Shown: piece after piece, positions 60,455 to 64,000 of the stretch
Layout of the letters: every line of letters begins with the position of its first letter
Position numbering within the stretch: position 1 is the stretch's first letter
Source: an uncultured Chloroflexota bacterium
GTDB taxonomy: Bacteria > Chloroflexota > Anaerolineae > Anaerolineales > Anaerolineaceae
Direction: 5' to 3'
Assembly (NCBI GenBank): GCA_902774215.1
Contig: CACYHU010000014.1
Coordinates: 1 to 64,000 of the forward strand
Length of the DNA: 64,000 nucleotides
Notes under the pieces: generated by a model
Databases searched by the model: none
Seen by the model: only the letters and a program-made list of their open reading frames with translations
Told to the model about the DNA's origin: nothing
Translations under genes and position numbers: made by a program

Positions 60455-61516
60455 ATGATGAAACCATTCCGAAAAAAAGAGCTTGAGACAACATATGAGA
60501 TCGCACCTGAGCATATTCTTGAGGTGAAGGATCTGCATGTGCGGATCGCGGTGGATGACTACGATCTTCATGCCGTTCGGGGCGTGAACTTTTCCCTGAA
60601 GAAAGGGGAAACCCTCGGCCTTGTCGGTGAATCCGGCTGCGGGAAAAGTGTCACCAGCAAAGAGATCCTCGGCATCAATCCCGGTAACTGCCGGTCTGAA
60701 GGTCAGATCCTGTACCGGACGAAATCAGGAAAAGTGCTGAACCTGCTGGAACTGGACAGGGACGGAACAGTTTACCGGGCGATCCGGGGAGCGGAGATCT
60801 CTATGATTTTCCAGGAACCGATGACAGCTTTTTCTCCGTTATATACGATCGGCAACCAGCTTGCTGAAATCATCACGCTGCATGATCCAAAAGCAACCAA
60901 AGCTTCTGCAAGACAGCGGGTGCTGGAAATGCTGAGAAAAGTCGGCATTGCCAATCCTGAAAAACGGATCGATCAGTATCCTCATGAGTTTTCCGGAGGA
61001 ATGCTACAGCGGGCACTGATCGCGATGATGCTGTGCTGCGATCCGGATCTGCTGATCGCGGATGAACCGACCACTGCGCTTGATGTAACGATCCAGGCGC
61101 AGATACTGGATCTGATGCGCAGTCTGCAGAAAGAGTTCGGTATGTCCATCCTGTTTATTACCCACGATCTCGGTACGGTTGCCAATATGTGTGATAATGT
61201 TGCTGTAATGTACCTTGGTGAGATCGTTGAGTATGGCACCGTCCGTCAAATCTTCCATAATCCGCAGCATCCCTATACAAGAGGGCTTTTACGCTCGCTG
61301 CCAAAGATGGACCAGGTTCGGGACGAAAAACTTTATATCATCAACGGGGTCGTTCCGCTTCCTGTCGGATTGCAGGCGAACTGTGGGTTCCATGACCGAT
61401 GTGAGGAATGTATAGCCGGCAGGTGCGACACACAGGAAATACCGGAATTTGAAGCGGAACCGGGGCATATGGTGCGCTGCATTAAACTGGAAAAACAGGA
61501 GGTTCACCATGGATGA
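60455..61516 (+). CDS. ABC transporter ATPase, DppD/OppD type (second system)
   Basis: A 353-residue ATPase. Walker A GESGCGKSVT (~60-69), Q-loop IFQEPMTAFSPL, signature FSGGMLQR (~183-190), Walker [13 protein letters not shown], His-loop LFITHDLG; C-terminal Cys-containing oligopeptide-transporter domain (CGFHDRCEECIAGRC). ATG at 60455 after GAGG; a second ATG directly follows. Overlaps the next ATPase gene by 8 bp. Confidence 0.94.
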   Translation: MMKPFRKKELETTYEIAPEHILEVKDLHVRIAVDDYDLHAVRGVNFSLKKGETLGLVGESGCGKSVTSKEILGINPGNCRSEGQILYRTKSGKVLNLLELDRDGTVYRAIRGAEISMIFQEPMTAFSPLYTIGNQLAEIITLHDPKATKASARQRVLEMLRKVGIANPEKRIDQYPHEFSGGMLQRALIAMMLCCDPDLLIADEPTTALDVTIQAQILDLMRSLQKEFGMSILFITHDLGTVANMCDNVAVMYLGEIVEYGTVRQIFHNPQHPYTRGLLRSLPKMDQVRDEKLYIINGVVPLPVGLQANCGFHDRCEECIAGRCDTQEIPEFEAEPGHMVRCIKLEKQEVHHG

Positions 61517-62465
61517 TGTATTGCTTGAAATCAGGAACCTGTCCAAGGTCTATGAAGGAAAAGACGTTCATGTTAAAGCGCTGAGCGATGTTTCTCTGAC
61601 TGTAAACCGCGGGGAGACGATCGGCATCGTCGGTGAATCCGGCTGCGGAAAAACAACACTGGGCCGTTGTGTTGTCCGTGGAATTGAGGCAACCGGCGGT
61701 GAGGTGCTTTTCCATACGGAAGAAGATGGGATCGTTGACTTCCTGAAGATCAAAGGAGCACAGCTGAAGAAATACCGTAAGGACATCCAGATGATCTTCC
61801 AGGATCCTTACACAAGCCTTGATCCCCGCATGACTGTATTTGATATCATCAGTGAGCCGCTTCGCTACAATACCAATTTCAGTAACCGGGAAATCGAACA
61901 GGCAGTTGATAAAATCGTTGAGCAGGTAGGACTGAACAAAGCCTTTCTGCGCCGCTATCCCCATGCGTTTTCCGGTGGTCAGCGGCAGCGTATCGGGATC
62001 GCCAGGTCGCTGATCCTCCAGCCAAAGCTGATCGTCTGTGATGAAGCTGTTTCCGCACTGGATGTGTCGATCCAGGCGCAGATCATCAACCTTCTCGAAG
62101 ATCTGCAAAGGGAATATAATCTGACATATCTGTTCATATCGCACGCGTTAAGCGTGGTGCGACACATATCCGACCGGGTGATGGTCATGTACCTTGGACG
62201 GATGGTCGAATTCGGCAAAACAGATGATCTGTTCAAACAGCCGCTGCACCCATATACAAAGGCGCTGCTTTCCGCTGTTCCGCAGCCTGATCCTGATATC
62301 GCCATCGACCGGATCATTCTCGAAGGGGAAGTGCCCAATCCGGCAAATCCGCCTTCCGGATGTCATTTTCATCCGCGATGTATATATGCTTCGGACAGGT
62401 GCAGAAGGGAAATCCCGCCGTTGGAAAACAAAGACGGCAGACTCATAGCCTGCTGGAATGTCTGA
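61509..62465 (+). CDS. ABC transporter ATPase, DppF/OppF type (second system)
   Basis: A 318-residue ATPase. Walker A GESGCGKTT (~40-48), Q-loop IFQDPYTSLDPR, signature FSGGQRQR, Walker B LIVCDEAVSALDVS with Ala where Pro is usual, and His-loop LFISHALS with Ala where Asp is usual. C-terminal CHFHPRCIYASDRC. The ATG at 61509 is preceded by AGGAGG inside the end of the preceding gene. With the DppD-type protein it powers the importer. Confidence 0.93.
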   Translation: MDDVLLEIRNLSKVYEGKDVHVKALSDVSLTVNRGETIGIVGESGCGKTTLGRCVVRGIEATGGEVLFHTEEDGIVDFLKIKGAQLKKYRKDIQMIFQDPYTSLDPRMTVFDIISEPLRYNTNFSNREIEQAVDKIVEQVGLNKAFLRRYPHAFSGGQRQRIGIARSLILQPKLIVCDEAVSALDVSIQAQIINLLEDLQREYNLTYLFISHALSVVRHISDRVMVMYLGRMVEFGKTDDLFKQPLHPYTKALLSAVPQPDPDIAIDRIILEGEVPNPANPPSGCHFHPRCIYASDRCRREIPPLENKDGRLIACWNV

Positions 62466-62498
62466 TTGGAACAGGATCATATGATTCAGAGGGGGACT

Positions 62499-63410
62499 AT
62501 GAGCCAGAATATCAGTATCCATATCAGTGACAGGTCTCATTACAACCTGACGCTGAATGTTTATAACTGCGGCAGTCAGGATATTGAGCAGGAGCGGAGG
62601 GATCGTCCGGATCATTATATTTTATATTATGTCAATAAAGGCCGGGGAACGATCAATATCAGGCATATCTCCTACAAAGTTGAAGCCGGACAGGGATTTG
62701 TCGTTTTCCCCGGTGTGGAAACGATATTTCAGTCACATTATAAAGATACGATGAATGTGACATGGATCGCCTTTTCCGGTTATCTTGTGGACCGCTATCT
62801 GAGCCGGGCCAACCTTTCGGTCTATGATCCTGTGTTTAATGATAATGATTCGCATGAAGCGGGAAATCTGTTTGCGGCCATGCTGAGCGCGGCACAGCAA
62901 TTTCCGAACCGCTACTGCAAGATCATGGCTCAGCTTTACAGTATTATCGGTTTTCTGATCGACAATGCCATGCCGGAAAGCAAGATCGGTACAACGACTC
63001 CGGAATTTTATCTGATGCGTGCGCTGGACTTTATCGACAGGAATTATTTTGAAAACATAACGATAGAAGATATTGCATCCAGTGTCGGCATCTCCAGAAA
63101 AACGCTTTCAACGGTCTTTTCTTCGCTCACCGGTTTTTCTCCAAAGGATTATCTGATTTATTACCGCATTTCCAAAGCAGTGGACCTTCTGCGGGACCGG
63201 AATTTGTCTTTGGAGATGATAGCATCCTCCACGGGCTATAATGACCAGTATTATTTCTCCAAACAATTCAAGCAGAATGTCGGGATGACACCGTCGCTCT
63301 GCCGGAAGACAATGATTGAAAATCCCGAGTGGCGTTTTGAGTCGCCGATCGATCAGGTGCGTCAGCGTTACAGTGAACCTTCCGTGAATGAAAAACCGCC
63401 GGAATTCTGA
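62499..63410 (+). CDS. AraC-family transcriptional regulator
   Basis: A 303-residue regulator: N-terminal cupin-like sugar-binding domain (~10-150; DHYILYYVNKGRGTINI, VEAGQGFVVFPG) and C-terminal double helix-turn-helix (~185-280; ITIEDIASSVGISRKTLSTVF and EMIASSTGYNDQYYFSKQFKQNVGMTPS). The start at 62499 follows AGAGGGGG; ATG 62481 and TTG 62466 are in-frame alternatives. It is 34 bp after the importer ATPase and 13 bp before the GH38 gene, so it is part of the same transcript and likely activates it in response to the imported sugar. Confidence 0.9.
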   Translation: MSQNISIHISDRSHYNLTLNVYNCGSQDIEQERRDRPDHYILYYVNKGRGTINIRHISYKVEAGQGFVVFPGVETIFQSHYKDTMNVTWIAFSGYLVDRYLSRANLSVYDPVFNDNDSHEAGNLFAAMLSAAQQFPNRYCKIMAQLYSIIGFLIDNAMPESKIGTTTPEFYLMRALDFIDRNYFENITIEDIASSVGISRKTLSTVFSSLTGFSPKDYLIYYRISKAVDLLRDRNLSLEMIASSTGYNDQYYFSKQFKQNVGMTPSLCRKTMIENPEWRFESPIDQVRQRYSEPSVNEKPPEF

Positions 63411-63423
63411 AGGAAAATATTTT

Positions 63424-64000
63424 ATGAAAACGGTTGTCCATATTATTCCGCATGCGCATTGGGACAGGGAATGGTACCTGCCGCTGGAAATACATCGGGC
63501 GCGGCTGATCAGTCATCTCGACAGTGTTCTTGAACTCCTGGAAGCGGATCCTTCCTATACATATCATTTTGACGGACAGATGATCGCCGTGGAAGATTAT
63601 CTGATGATACGTCCGGAGCGTGAAGCGCAGCTCAAAAAATTTGTTCTCGAAGGAAGGCTTCACATCGGGCCATGGTATGTTTTGCAGGACGAGTATCTGA
63701 CTTCCGGAGAAGCGAACGTCCGCAATCTTTTATACGGCATGTCTAAAGCGGAGCGGTTCGGAGAGATTTGCCGGATCGGCTACCTCCCCGATGCTTTCGG
63801 TAATGTCAGCCAGATGCCTCAGCTCTTCAAACAAGCCGGGATGAAAGCAGCCGCCTTTGGGCGGGGGGTATCCCTGCGGGAGGATGACCCCGACCCGGAA
63901 GGACATTTCCCCCGGTACAGTGAATTTTATTGGCAAAGTCCGGACGGGAGTGCCGTTCCTGCGCTATTTTTCTCAGGCTGGTACAATAACGCTCAGGAGA
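63424..64000 (+). CDS. Alpha-mannosidase, glycoside hydrolase family 38 (partial, runs off the window)
   Basis: The first 192 codons of a GH38 enzyme, open to the window edge. The N-terminal zinc-binding motif HAHWDREWYLP (~10-20) is diagnostic, followed by FDGQMIAVEDYLMIRP, GPWYVLQDEYLTSGEANVRNLL (Asp of the active site) and GYLPDAFGNVSQMPQ with the likely nucleophile Asp (~122). No signal peptide, so it acts in the cytoplasm on imported alpha-mannosides, as in MngB-type bacterial enzymes. AAGGA is 11 nt before the ATG. It closes the importer/AraC operon and defines its probable substrate class. Confidence 0.9.
   Translation, partial: MKTVVHIIPHAHWDREWYLPLEIHRARLISHLDSVLELLEADPSYTYHFDGQMIAVEDYLMIRPEREAQLKKFVLEGRLHIGPWYVLQDEYLTSGEANVRNLLYGMSKAERFGEICRIGYLPDAFGNVSQMPQLFKQAGMKAAAFGRGVSLREDDPDPEGHFPRYSEFYWQSPDGSAVPALFFSGWYNNAQE

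Overview
The window looks like a piece of the chromosome of an anaerobic Firmicutes/Clostridia-type bacterium from a fibre-rich habitat such as gut or rumen. The reasons are strong AGGAGG-type ribosome binding sites, abundant carbohydrate ABC transporters with their hydrolases and regulators, an Rpn-family nuclease with EEGR repeats, and many Firmicutes-like families. A Christensenellales/Aristaeellaceae-like relative is my guess; no rRNA or tRNA is present to settle it. No phage, plasmid or CRISPR locus is visible.

Layout. (1) 0.1-8.7 kb, minus strand: a sensing block with a lipoprotein solute-binding protein translationally coupled to a hybrid histidine kinase, and upstream of them an amino-acid-permease-like protein fused to GGDEF, receiver, degenerate GGDEF and EAL domains. 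(2) 9-16.7 kb: an Rpn nuclease, an auxin-efflux-type carrier, an SDR oxidoreductase, a repeat-rich spacer, a von Willebrand A protein and an AT-rich DUF2075 helicase/nuclease. (3) 16.9-24.8 kb: a LacI-controlled sugar locus (PFK, fucose-isomerase-like protein, class II aldolase, LacI, MalG/MalF/MalE-type transporter), with matching operator-like sites at both outward promoters. (4) 25.1-34.5 kb, minus strand: an operon carrying upper glycolysis (pgi, a second PFK, TSUP permease, LarA-like racemase, triosephosphate isomerase, a second class II aldolase) behind a cytoplasmic GH3 beta-glycosidase. (5) 34.9-40.3 kb, plus strand: a five-gene Dpp/Opp-type importer divergent from GH3, then (40.6-42.4 kb) a ROK regulator and a small membrane protein. 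(6) 42.4-45.9 kb, minus strand: a NagB-like sugar-phosphate deaminase and a SsuABC/TauABC-type importer. (7) 46.3-55.2 kb: accessory region with a DUF6512 membrane protein, a 936-residue protein with a possible permuted papain-like domain, two GNATs, an HD phosphohydrolase, a SpoIIE-type phosphatase gene broken by deletion/frameshift, and an AT-rich MqsR/MqsA-like toxin-antitoxin pair whose antitoxin has a HicB-like tail. (8) 56.2-64 kb, plus strand: a second Dpp/Opp-type importer, an AraC regulator and the start of a GH38 alpha-mannosidase.

How it fits together. Regions 4-5 read as oligoglucoside uptake by a peptide-type ABC importer, intracellular GH3 hydrolysis and direct feeding into glycolysis; region 8 has the same plan for an alpha-mannoside. 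Region 3 is a separate sugar pathway of isomerase, sugar-phosphate kinase and aldolase. Between the solute-binding-protein gene and the permease gene in all three importer operons lies a terminator-like hairpin, which would give excess binding protein. Several dispersed repeat families, one MITE-like, concentrate in the accessory stretches (11.4, 12.5-13.2, 50.7-55.7 kb).
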